Below, in pieces: positions 34,185 through 43,000 of a stretch of 64,000 bases of DNA (position 1 is its first letter; every line of letters begins with the position of its first letter). Location: assembly GCA_905203045.1 (NCBI GenBank), contig CAJKUH010000001.1, forward strand, positions 198,781-262,780. The letters run 5' to 3'. The translations under genes and the position numbers were made by a program. The stretch comes from an uncultured Eggerthella sp. Its GTDB lineage: Bacteria > Actinomycetota > Coriobacteriia > Coriobacteriales > Eggerthellaceae. The notes below the pieces were generated by a model, which saw only the letters and a list, made by a program, of their open reading frames with translations, ran no database searches and was not told the origin of the DNA.

Positions 34185-35258
34185 CTAAAGCCCCTCGCTG
34201 CCGAAGCGGCGCAGGAGCGCTTCTTGATGGTTTGCGTAGGCAAGGGCGGTTTCCTTGGAAACCTTGCCAGCCTTGACGGCGGCGTAAAGGCCCTGATCCA
34301 TGGTCTGCATGCCCAGCTTGCCGTTGGAAGCGATGACGCTGTCAATCTGGTAAGCCTTTTCCTCGCGGATAAGGTTGCGGATGGCGGTGTTCATGATCAT
34401 GATCTCGAACACAGGCATCGTCTTGCCGTCTACCGTGGGTACCAGCTGCTGGCACACAACGGCCTGCAGCACCATGGAAAGCTGAATGCGCACCTGACGC
34501 TGCTGGTTGGCGGGGAAGGCGTCTACGATGCGCTCCACCGTGTCGGATGCGCTGGTGGTATGCAGGGTGGAAAGCACCAGCTGTGCCATTTCAGCAGCGT
34601 TCATGGCCGTGCCGATGGTGTCGGCATCGCGCATTTCGCCCAGAAGGATAACGTTGGGGCTCTCACGCATGGCCGAGCGCAGCGCCTCGGAGTACGTGGC
34701 GATGTCGGTTGGGATCTCACGCTGGGTGATGATGCACGTGCCGTGCTTGTGAACGTACTCGATGGGGTCTTCCATCGTGATGATGTGTCCCGTGCGGCCG
34801 TGGTTCATGCGGTCAAGCAGGCAGGCAAGGGTGGTAGACTTGCCGCTGCCGGCAGGGCCGGTTACCAGCACCAGGCCCTTGTTGGTATCGGCCAGATCCA
34901 TAACCGAATCGGGGATGTTCATTTCCACGGGGTTGGGCAGGCCGAACGGGATAACGCGGATAACCGCGCCGTACGAACCGCGCTGACGGAAGATGTTGGC
35001 ACGGAAGCGGCCCACGCCCGGAATGGCGAAGCTGAAGTCGTCGTCGTGGTTGATGTTGGCCTCGAAGATGGAAATATCGCGGCCCGCAAGCTCGTAAATG
35101 CCCTCGATGTACTCTTTCGACTTCGCAGGGGTAAGCGGGTCGCCGTCAGTGCGCACGTGCACGCCGCTTGCCTGGTACGACAAAGGCAAGCCGGCATTGA
35201 TGAATACGTCGGATGCTTTGACGTCGATCATTTGCTTCAAGAGCTCTTTCAGCTGCAT
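34185..35258 (-). CDS. pilT: PilT-type secretion/retraction ATPase
   Basis: A 357-residue hexameric ATPase of the type II/IV secretion family. Walker A GPAGSGKST (134-142), Asp box TMEDPIEY (161-168), Walker B VILLGEMRD (203-211) and His box TLHTTSASDT (231-240) are all intact. The N-terminal PAS-like domain and the single-domain length fit PilT, the retraction motor, rather than PilB/GspE. It is the last gene of a six-gene operon with PilC and pilin-like proteins; no extension ATPase is in the operon, so either one is elsewhere or this protein powers a dedicated system. AAGGAG precedes the ATG. The repeat element lies just past its stop. Confidence 0.93.
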   Translation of the reverse strand: MQLKELLKQMIDVKASDVFINAGLPLSYQASGVHVRTDGDPLTPAKSKEYIEGIYELAGRDISIFEANINHDDDFSFAIPGVGRFRANIFRQRGSYGAVIRVIPFGLPNPVEMNIPDSVMDLADTNKGLVLVTGPAGSGKSTTLACLLDRMNHGRTGHIITMEDPIEYVHKHGTCIITQREIPTDIATYSEALRSAMRESPNVILLGEMRDADTIGTAMNAAEMAQLVLSTLHTTSASDTVERIVDAFPANQQRQVRIQLSMVLQAVVCQQLVPTVDGKTMPVFEIMIMNTAIRNLIREEKAYQIDSVIASNGKLGMQTMDQGLYAAVKAGKVSKETALAYANHQEALLRRFGSEGL

Positions 35259-35276
35259 AGGGTTCTCCTTGTCGTG

Positions 35277-35774
35277 TTACTGGTTCGAGCTTTCGCTGGA
35301 CCAAAGGGTTTCTTCGTCGGTTTGCTGGGTAGTGGAAAGCTTCCATTCGTCGATGGAAAGCGTGCGGTGTTCGGTGATGTCCACGGCGGCGTCGAGCGCT
35401 TTGCCCTCTTCGTCGGAAACCGTGAAGGAAACGCTGGTGCCGCTTACCTGGGCGCTTACGGAAAGGCCTTGCGCGCCGCTCTTTTCAAGGGCTGCCGTTT
35501 TGATGCTTTCCAGGTTGGCGTTCACGTCGCTTGCTGCTGCCTGGGCGGAGCTTGCGTGCTGCGTTGTTTCACTTATGGTGGCAAGCATCGCCTGCCCGTA
35601 GGAATCAAGTGCGTACGTTTCCGTGGTGGCTTCCGCATGGCGTTGCGCCATTGCCTGGGTGGCGTTGGAAGTGGTAACGCACAGCACGGCCAGAACCGCC
35701 AGCAGCAGAACGGAAATCAACGTTACCAGGGTGATAGGGCCGATGCGCAGCCCTTCGGTTTGCTTGTCTGCCAT
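35277..35774 (-). CDS. Single-pass pilin-like protein of the pilus operon
   Basis: A 165-residue protein with a short cytoplasmic N-terminus (MADKQTEGLRIG), one hydrophobic segment (about 13-33) and a soluble extracytoplasmic domain. GPITLVTLISVLLLAVLAV resembles a pseudopilin N-terminus but lacks the usual glutamate at position 5. It ends 18 bp before pilT and starts one base after the previous gene's stop, so it belongs to the operon. I know no named family for it; a minor pilin or assembly-platform subunit is the inference. Confidence 0.6.
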   Translation of the reverse strand: MADKQTEGLRIGPITLVTLISVLLLAVLAVLCVTTSNATQAMAQRHAEATTETYALDSYGQAMLATISETTQHASSAQAAASDVNANLESIKTAALEKSGAQGLSVSAQVSGTSVSFTVSDEEGKALDAAVDITEHRTLSIDEWKLSTTQQTDEETLWSSESSNQ

Positions 35775-35775
35775 G

Positions 35776-36180
35776 CTAGTTCACCCCTTCCACGTAGCGT
35801 GCGGCGTCTAATGCGTATGCTTCGCCTTCGTCATCGGTTACGGTGATGTGCGCGGTGTAGTAGGTGCCGTTTCCTTGGGCTTCGTCCGAAACGTCGCACG
35901 AAACGGTAAAGCCGTCGGCGCCTTCGCCTTGGGCGGTGCCCAGGCCCACCGTTTGCCCTGCGGCTACGGCCTGCGGGTTCGCGGAGAATTCCTCGGCGGC
36001 GTTCTGCGCAAGCTCGGTTGCCTGCGTGATGCGCTGCGCTTCCTTCGCGCCGTTGGCGGAATAGGCGAACAGCTGCGTGAACACGGCAAGCGATGCCACC
36101 AGGAAGAACAGCAGCACCAGCGCTTCAACCATGAATGCCGTGCCCGTCCACGAGGTTTTCCCTTGTTTCTGTGCGGTCAT
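35776..36180 (-). CDS. Minor pilin-like protein of the pilus operon
   Basis: A 134-residue protein: basic leader (MTAQKQGKTSWTG), then TAFMVEALVLLFFLVASLAV (about 14-35), which places a glutamate near the start of the hydrophobic helix as in prepilins, and a small extracytoplasmic domain. The possible prepilin cleavage site is after the glycine of SWTG or the alanine of TA, one residue off the classic spacing. The start overlaps the upstream stop as TGATG, with AAGGAGG before it. Probably a minor pilin, unconfirmed. Confidence 0.65.
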   Translation of the reverse strand: MTAQKQGKTSWTGTAFMVEALVLLFFLVASLAVFTQLFAYSANGAKEAQRITQATELAQNAAEEFSANPQAVAAGQTVGLGTAQGEGADGFTVSCDVSDEAQGNGTYYTAHITVTDDEGEAYALDAARYVEGVN

Positions 36181-36728
36181 CAGTTGCCTCCTTGCATGGA
36201 TCGGAGGGCAACTTCGGAAGTGCCTTCATCGGTGGTAACGCTCAAAAGCCCGTGGCTGTATGAGAATTCGAACGTGTTGGAGTCAATTACCTCGCTGGCC
36301 TTTTCGGGCGTGTAGGGGGTTCCCGCCAGGCTGTATTCCTGCAAGATCTTGCCCTGATACAGGTAGTAGCGGGTTTCGTACGAGCCGGAATCGAGCGTTT
36401 CCAGCACCACGAGCGAACGGCCTTCGGGGCCGTTGCCTGCGGCGATGGTTTCATGCGCGTCGTTGGCGCGCACCACGTTCGTGATAAGGCCCACGCCTTC
36501 GCGGGCGGTGTTGTCGTGCGTTTGCGTGTCGGTGATGTACTTGTACACCAAAACGCCTGATATAAGCGCCAAAAGCAGCGCCACGAAGAACACGCCCAGA
36601 ATGAGGGGCGAAAACACCTGCTTGATGCGTGAAGGCTTCTTCCCCTTAAGGTCCAGCCCCGCAATGGCGGAAATGGCGTTTATGCGGTCTGTTTCCTCGA
36701 CGGAGTCAAGATGGTCGTGGTTGCTCAT
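36180..36728 (-). CDS. Membrane-anchored pilus-operon protein (DUF4860-like)
   Basis: A 182-residue protein with a 38-residue cytoplasmic N-terminus, one membrane segment (about 39-63, FSPLILGVFFVALLLALISGVLVY) and a soluble domain of about 115 residues. This shape matches small conserved proteins found in coriobacterial and clostridial pilus operons. Its ATG overlaps the upstream stop by four bases (ATGA) and its stop overlaps the next ATG, so expression is tightly coupled. Function unknown; it may act in the assembly platform, like PilO or GspL-type proteins. Confidence 0.6.
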   Translation of the reverse strand: MSNHDHLDSVEETDRINAISAIAGLDLKGKKPSRIKQVFSPLILGVFFVALLLALISGVLVYKYITDTQTHDNTAREGVGLITNVVRANDAHETIAAGNGPEGRSLVVLETLDSGSYETRYYLYQGKILQEYSLAGTPYTPEKASEVIDSNTFEFSYSHGLLSVTTDEGTSEVALRSMQGGN

Positions 36729-37006
36729 TTGGGCGTCACCACCACGGTGGGCATGATGTTGTCGGCGAAGCTTTCGTAGGAAACCACGTATTCGTCGTGG
36801 TTAATGGAAAGGCCGTAATCCTGCTCCAAATGCTCAAGCGAAGAGGGGTAGCTGCCCTCGATGGCACAGCACTGCTTGGCTGCGCTGATAATGGAATCGT
36901 GCAGGGCCGCCGCACCTTGTTCGCGGGCGTTGGCCTGTGCCGCGGAATAGGCAAGGCAGGCAAGCACGGCAACTACCACCAGGCAGCACACCACGATGAT
37001 GCGCAT
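36725..37006 (-). CDS. Short pilin-like protein
   Basis: A 93-residue protein starting MRIIVVCCLVVVAVLACLAYSAAQ, a single N-terminal membrane helix, followed by a short helical/soluble domain with two adjacent cysteines (KQCCAIEG) and a pattern (ALHDSIISAAKQCCAIEGSYPSSLEHL) like the alpha1-C region of type II pseudopilins. The frame stays open upstream to the pilC stop and encodes TDSELARRRK before the ATG, which would make a typical basic prepilin leader, but there is no ATG, GTG or TTG there. Start therefore uncertain. Part of the pilus operon. Confidence 0.55.
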   Translation of the reverse strand: MRIIVVCCLVVVAVLACLAYSAAQANAREQGAAALHDSIISAAKQCCAIEGSYPSSLEHLEQDYGLSINHDEYVVSYESFADNIMPTVVVTPK

Positions 37007-37063
37007 CTTGCGGCGCCGTGCCAGCTCACTGTCGGTTATCTCGTGAAACCTACGATCGCCTTC

Positions 37064-38116
37064 TTATGCGATGGAGCCCATGATGCCGATAAGGGGAAGC
37101 ATCACGGCAATGAGCGTTGCGCCCACGGCCACGGTAAGGAAGGCGGCAAGGGCGGGTTCCACGCTGTCTACTGCGCTGTCGATCTGGGCGTTTGCGTCTT
37201 CGAAGAAGATGTCGGAAAGATGCGCCAGCACTTCGTCGGAAGAACCGGAACGGGTGCCCATCAAAAGCATGCGGCCGTAGGCAGGCTCGAACACTTCGTT
37301 TTCCACGATTGCTTGGCCCAAGCTTCGGGGGTTGTCCAAGTCGATCATGCTGGCCAGGGTTTTGTCGAGTTTGGCGGCAAGCTCGGGATGGTCGACGGTG
37401 GCCATGGCCTGGCGCAGCGCCTGTTCTTCCTGCACACCGGATGCCACGAACGCGGCAAGGGCGTTGGTGAAGCGGGAAAGCGCCAACTGATACATCGCCT
37501 GGCTGGTGGCGGGGAACTTGCGCATGAGCGAAGTAACGCGTGCGCGGCCTGATTCGCTATGGGTGAGGACCGAAATGATAACGGCGCACACCGTGGCAAC
37601 CAGCACGATGGCAAGTGCCACGTAGCCAATGATCATGGAAGCGCCCACCATGCTGAACGAACCAGAGGTAAGCGATCCGGACATGTCGTTGTAGGTGCTG
37701 GTGAAGATAGGCAGGATAACGATCACCGTGAACAGCAAGATGATGCTCATGATGCACAGCAGGGCGGCCGGGTAGCCTACCGAGCTTTGCAGCTTGGCAA
37801 ACGAGCGGCGCTCGCTTTCGTAATAGCGCCCCAGGCTGCGCAGCACACGTTCGGTGCGGCCGGAACGTTCGCCCACGCGCACCATTTCCACGGCGTATGC
37901 GGGGAAGGCCCCAGTTGCCTCCATCGATTCTGCCAGGTCCATGCCTTCAGCGAGTTTGGCATATACCGTGTCGCACACGCGCTTGAAGGGCGATTGCTCG
38001 CGGTTCTCTGAAAGCATGTGCACGGCTTCATCTGTTTGCACGCCTGCTGCCAGCATGGTTGCCACGCTGGTGCAGAAAGCGCTTACGGCGCTGCTTTCCA
38101 GTTGTTTCTCTGCCAT
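37064..38116 (-). CDS. pilC: Type II secretion/type IV pilus inner-membrane platform protein (GspF/PilC)
   Basis: A 350-residue protein with the duplicated GspF domain: FCTSVATMLAAGVQTDEAV near the N-terminus and ALSRFTNALAAFVASGVQEEQAL in the second half, each followed by a helical bundle, with three membrane segments (about 150-170, 190-215 and at the C-terminus LTVAVGATLIAVMLPLIGIMG). It anchors the secretion ATPase to the membrane. The ATG at 38116 has AAGGGG upstream; the frame extends further without a ribosome site. It is the first gene of the operon. Confidence 0.92.
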   Translation of the reverse strand: MAEKQLESSAVSAFCTSVATMLAAGVQTDEAVHMLSENREQSPFKRVCDTVYAKLAEGMDLAESMEATGAFPAYAVEMVRVGERSGRTERVLRSLGRYYESERRSFAKLQSSVGYPAALLCIMSIILLFTVIVILPIFTSTYNDMSGSLTSGSFSMVGASMIIGYVALAIVLVATVCAVIISVLTHSESGRARVTSLMRKFPATSQAMYQLALSRFTNALAAFVASGVQEEQALRQAMATVDHPELAAKLDKTLASMIDLDNPRSLGQAIVENEVFEPAYGRMLLMGTRSGSSDEVLAHLSDIFFEDANAQIDSAVDSVEPALAAFLTVAVGATLIAVMLPLIGIMGSIA

Positions 38117-38699
38117 AACTTCCCCTTGATGTTGGTAAAGAGTTCTTTGCCTATTGTTGCACGGAAAACGACGGGGGAGCGCCATTTGCTGCGTATTTCC
38201 AGCTCGTTTATACGATTCGTTGCTTTCGCCGGGGCGTTTGCGTTAAAAATGGCAGGCCCGTTGGCAGAAAGAGGCCCAAAAGTACGATGCGCCGTCTGGT
38301 TTAGGCTGGTTTTGCGGCGATTGGGGCCGTTTTTCGTAGATAAGGGCGGTTTTTCTCCCACGGTGGCGAAGACATTCGTACTTTAGAAGCCTAATTTGCC
38401 ACAAGAGGGCAATTTTTTGGCGCTGCTCCCATTTCAGTTGTGCTGTGCGGGTATTGGCGCTGCTCCCCTATTGCTTTGCCCTGCGTGGGATCTGGCGCTG
38501 CCCTGTCACTCTGCGCTGTGCGGATCCTGCGCGGTTGCAAGTGCTTTGTGCTGCATGAGTGTTGGCGCTGTTGCCCCCCCCTCATCGCTTTGCGTTGTGC
38601 GGAGCTTATTACCCCGCCTTGTGCTGCGAGGGGGCGGCTTGGCAAGATGGACGGGGTCGGCGGGTCTGCCGAGCAGGTTTTGCGGCGGTTGGAGCTACT
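38117..38699. other. Intergenic region upstream of the pilus operon
   Basis: No gene is supported over 583 bp. The first part is the presumed promoter of pilC; the rest contains the degenerate repeat at 38419-38600. Confidence 0.5.
38419..38600. repeat. Degenerate tandem repeat
   Basis: Units beginning GGCGCTG recur at 38419, 38456, 38494 and 38564 (spacings 37, 38 and 70), each followed by similar pyrimidine-rich sequence and a TGCG(C/T)TGTGCGG-like block. An eight-C run sits at 38573-38580. No coding role. Confidence 0.5.
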
Positions 38700-39629
38700 T
38701 TAATACACGTATCGGTCGGTGTAGTTCTTGCCGTCGCCTACGTTGCTGTTCCCGCTGCTGGCGGCGAAGGTGAGGTCTACGCGGCTCCAGGTGTCCGGAT
38801 CTACCTTGAACTGGGCGCTTTTCCAAGTGCCGTCGATGTACACCATGATCCAAGCGTGGTAGATGTTGTCGGGCGAAACGTAACCGGTAACGATTTGCGC
38901 GGGGATGCCCTGGCTGCGCAGCATGGCGGCGCCCAGGCTGGCGTAGTCGAAGCAGATTCCTGTGCCCGAGGAAAGCGTATCGTCGGGGTTGGGCACGTAG
39001 CCCGTGGCGTTCTTCAGCTTTTCGGCTTTGGCATCGTCGTATTTGATGTTGTCGACGATGTACGAGCAGATTGCCTTCACCGCTTCGCCCTGGTTGGTGG
39101 CGCCGGCAACCAATTCGCGTGCTTTGGCAACGCAGGCGCTGCTTTCGGAATAGCTGCAGAACACGTTGGGGCGCAGGTAGGGGTCGAACTCGTTGGCAAT
39201 CGAAACGGTGGCGCTGGTGCTGTACAGCTCTACATAGTTGTTGCCCGAAGTGTTCTGCATTACGCGGAAGATGTAGGTTCCGTTGCCGTAGGTAAGGGGG
39301 CACACGATGGCGGTACCGTTTTGGGGCAGGTCGTACGTGGCGCTTTGTCCGCCGCAGGCTACCTGGAACTTCAGGCGCGAAGAGCTGGTTGCCGAAGCGG
39401 CCACGTATCCATCCGAGGTTGCGGAGGTGTCTACCAAGGCGCCGTTGCTGCCCTTGGCTGCGTTTTTGTGGAAGGATGCGCCGGCGATGGATGTTGCTGG
39501 CGTGAAGCTTGCGCCGCTTGCTTCTTCGGAGCTGCCGCACCCTGAAAGGGCGCTTAAGCAAGCCAGTAGCCAGACCGTAACAATTACAGCTATGAATCGA
39601 GGCGCTCTGTCTAGCAAATGAGCAAGCAT
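38700..39629 (-). CDS. Transglutaminase-like lipoprotein
   Basis: A 309-residue extracytoplasmic lipoprotein. The signal peptide ends LSGC, giving lipidated Cys31. A beta-rich N-terminal half leads into a transglutaminase/protease core: catalytic cysteine in GTGICFDYASLGAAML (near 225), histidine in YHAWIMVY (near 259) and aspartate in KVDPDTW (near 278). Such enzymes cross-link, cleave or otherwise modify surface proteins. It is divergent from the giant adhesin, whose 459-bp upstream region it shares, so acting on that protein is a reasonable guess. TATACT ends six bases before the ATG, pointing to a leaderless message. Confidence 0.85.
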   Translation of the reverse strand: MLAHLLDRAPRFIAVIVTVWLLACLSALSGCGSSEEASGASFTPATSIAGASFHKNAAKGSNGALVDTSATSDGYVAASATSSSRLKFQVACGGQSATYDLPQNGTAIVCPLTYGNGTYIFRVMQNTSGNNYVELYSTSATVSIANEFDPYLRPNVFCSYSESSACVAKARELVAGATNQGEAVKAICSYIVDNIKYDDAKAEKLKNATGYVPNPDDTLSSGTGICFDYASLGAAMLRSQGIPAQIVTGYVSPDNIYHAWIMVYIDGTWKSAQFKVDPDTWSRVDLTFAASSGNSNVGDGKNYTDRYVY

Positions 39630-40088
39630 TAGTTGAGTATACGCCCGCGTGGGGGTCCCCGAGCATCAGAACCGCAGCAATAACCCGTTTGCCCCCGCTT
39701 TGGGGTGGGGCTGTGGTGCGGAACTGATGCGCGTAATGCGTGAAAATCAAGGTGCCGGAACCCGTCCGAAAAGCGCAGTAAAGCGGCGGCGATGGGGGAG
39801 GGCCAACGCTTTGTGCGAACAGTGATTTCCCATCGAAGCACCAAGCAATGCCTGCGGCAAGTAACGGCAGGTCAGCGCGAATAAAGGAATGTGCAAATTA
39901 CTTGAAATGTTACTTAAAACATAGCAGCAAAATAGTATGCTAATACAGTTAGGACAACAGTAAGGTAGCCCCTGTGCCAAAGCCTGATAAAACCGCAGGT
40001 GAAGGCGGTGGGGCTGGCCTGCGAACGCAGGCATGTAGGTAATACCAATCGCGGCGATGAGCCCGCTACGATTGACGAGGTGAATGTT
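39630..40088. other. Divergent regulatory region of the transglutaminase and giant adhesin genes
   Basis: No gene is supported. The minus-strand -10 TATACT lies at 39641-39636. The AT-rich stretch 39895-39960 is the probable adhesin promoter and includes ATGTT-ACTTAA-AACAT. A structured leader follows (39967-40032). Confidence 0.5.
39967..40080 (+). promoter_or_regulatory. Structured 5' leader of the giant adhesin gene
   Basis: AGCCCC (39967-39972) pairs with GGGGCT (40010-40015) and encloses the hairpin ACCGC-AGGTGAAG-GCGGT (39992-40009). A second hairpin GCCTGC-GAAC-GCAGGC follows at 40017-40032, then TAGGTAATACC. It could be a riboswitch or RNA control element; I could not fit it to a known class. 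Confidence 0.4.
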
Positions 40089-43000
40089 ATGAGCGCCAAA
40101 AACGCGAATAACAACGCTGAAAACGCAAAGAACGGCAAGGCTGCAAAAAGCATGACGGAGCACTACACGCTGGGCCACAAGGCCGTAGCGGTGGCGATGT
40201 CTACGGTCATGCTCGGCTTCGGTGTGCCGGTGAACGCCCCGAAGGACGCCTATGCAGATACGGACGCTGCTGCCGAGCAGCCCTCCGACCAGGATTCGGC
40301 AACCAGCGCGAAGAAGAGCACGGAAGACACCAGCGCGAAGAAGACGGAGTCTACCAAGGCAACGGATTCTTCTTCGGCAAGCTCCAGTTCCAGCACGGCC
40401 ACGCAGAACAACAGCTCCAAGGCGGACAGCTCTTCTGCCAAGGATGCCGCTAAAACCGACATCAAGGCCGAAACCAAAACCACGGCAGATGTGAAACTTT
40501 CCCTGGGCAACGCTTCCATCAAGTACCAGGGTCAGACCATCGCTGCCCCTACCACTAAGGTAACGGTGCCCACGAAGAACGCCTTCAAGTTCACCGTTGC
40601 GGCCGATAACGGCTACACCCTTACCAAGGTTACGGTGAAGGTTTCCGGCAAGGAAAGCACCCTTACCGCTGATGGCAACGGCATCTACACGGTTGCTGCT
40701 GCCGATGTGGCAACGGGCGCATCCATCAAGCTGGTTACGGAAAAGCAGGTACAGGCTCAACCCGCTGCCGACACCACGCCCATCGAAAACACGGAATCCC
40801 AGGCTCCTGCAGCTAGCCAGCCCACAGCCGATCAGACCGCCAGCGGCGATTCGTCCGCCGATGCCGGCCAGTCTGCTTCCGGCGATGCCGACAATCAGGT
40901 AAGTGCTGGTGAGGGCGCTGGCGAGTCTGACGACCAGCAGGGTAGTGAAGAGGCTGACGGCAACGAAGCCTCCCAGGATGAATCGGCCGACGGCCAGTCT
41001 GAAGAAACGAGTGAATCCGATGCCGCGCAGCTGCAAGCTCTGGGCAACGAATTTCTGAGTATGCTCTCCGATTCCAATTCTGCAATTTCTGGGCCCACGT
41101 CTGTTGCCCAGGCGGATACCATCACGCTTACTTACAACGGTGAAGGCACGCCTCAATTCTGGAACGGTGGCGACGGCCTGTTCTCCACCTGGCAAGAAAG
41201 CGCCGATCACAAAACGCTTACGCTTACGGCTACCAGCAATTGGGCGTTCAACGGTTCAAGCAAAAATGCGACTATCTACTGCGCCTACATCGACAACGAG
41301 GGAGTGTGGCATACCGCGGATAGCGGTGCTGCGCAGTTTACCGTTACGGTAACCAAGCGTTCCTTTACCTTGGTGCAGCCCGATCCGGTCGCTGCAGGTG
41401 CGGACCACTTTTGGATTCCTTCCATTATCGACAATGCAACGGGCAAGGTAATCAGTCTTTCCGATGCGCCGGGCGGCTCGTTCTATCCGTTTGAGTATTA
41501 TCGCGATGGCGTGAAAATTGAAAATGCCAGCCAGTACTATCACAGCGCGGAAGAGTTCAGCAAACCGGGCAAGTACACCGTTGTTGTTAAACCCAACAGC
41601 GGATGGATCTATGACTTCCAAGGCGAAGTTACCATCGTCGTTCCGACGGTAGGCGAGCAGGAATTCGATACCGACAATCCGAAGGATTACGTATACGACG
41701 GCAATCCTCACAAATGGGCACCTACGGTAACCGATTCTGATACCGGCGCTGTTCTTACCGAGGGCACCGATTACGACCTTGCGTACAGCACCAACGATTT
41801 CACCAATCCGGGTACCATCACCGTAACCATCAAGGGCAAGGGCGCCTACAAGAATAGCAACGCCACCAAGACGTATCGCATCATCAAGGTTTCCATCCTT
41901 GGTAAAGACTCCATCAAAGAAGGGGAGAAGACTACCTACAAACCCGATGGCTTTACGAGCGATGTAACCTGGAGCTCTTCGGATTCTTCTATCCTCGAGA
42001 TCGACCCTGTTACCGGCGAAGCAACGGGCGTTTATCCTGGCAAGGTAACCATTTGGGCTGTTGACAAGGAAGGCCATGCAGCCAGCAAGGACGTTACCGT
42101 TACGCGCGACGAGCAGAACGGCGCTTGGGTGTACGTGTACACCAAGGTTGTATACAACGGCCTTGATTTGTCTTCTTCGGCAGAAGGCAGGGCCAAGGCT
42201 AAGGAGCTTGGTCTTAGTGTTAACGACCATGGCTGGTTCACGCTTGGCAAAGTGTGGGTAGGCGGAATCAAGAACCCGACCCGTGGCGGCATCCACAACA
42301 CCGAATATCAGCAGAAGACCCTCGCCAACCTTTCGAAGGTTGAGCGCTTCAACGCCAATGGCAACATCAATTTCAACGACATTACGTGGAACGACTATGT
42401 TGGCAGTGCCGATGGTGCCGATAATTACGTTGGCTACAACACCTGGACTTGGCACCTTGACGGCAACGTCGACATCAAGTCGATGACCAAGGTGAACGTC
42501 CACTATGTTGAGAAGGGCAACCCCAGCAATGAATTGGGGTCTGACCAGATTACTACCACGGTTGGCAAGGAATTCGACCCTGCAAGCCAGAAGCGCGATT
42601 TCGAGGGCTATACCTTCGATTCTGCCGACCCTGCCTTCACTCCTGAAGAGGGCCAGGTAAAGGACGTATACCTGTACTACACCAAGGGCACGTTCCCCTA
42701 TACCGTTAAGTATGTAGAAAAGGATACTGGCGAGGAACTTCACGCTCCTGTTCAGCATGGTGGTGAGTATGGCTCTGAGGTAACGGAAGATGCTCTGAAC
42801 ATTCAGGGCTACGACGTTGATGCTGCTCAGAAAACGCTGAAGATTGGCACCGACGGTAACGAAATCACCTTCTATTACACGAAGAAGGCCATCGACTATA
42901 CCGTTAACTACTATGTGAACGGCACTACCGACAAGGTTCAGGATTCCCAGACGATTTCCGGCAGAACGTATGGCGAAACGGTAACGGCTGATCAGCCTAG

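Noticed and set aside
38419..38600. Tandem repeats as a CRISPR array
   Set aside because: Spacing is uneven, units are imperfect, there are no unique spacers of even length, and no cas genes are in the window.
39967..40080. c-di-GMP riboswitch upstream of the adhesin
   Set aside because: The region has stems and a short CAAAGCC match, but the order and spacing of the conserved blocks of the known c-di-GMP riboswitch cores are not present.
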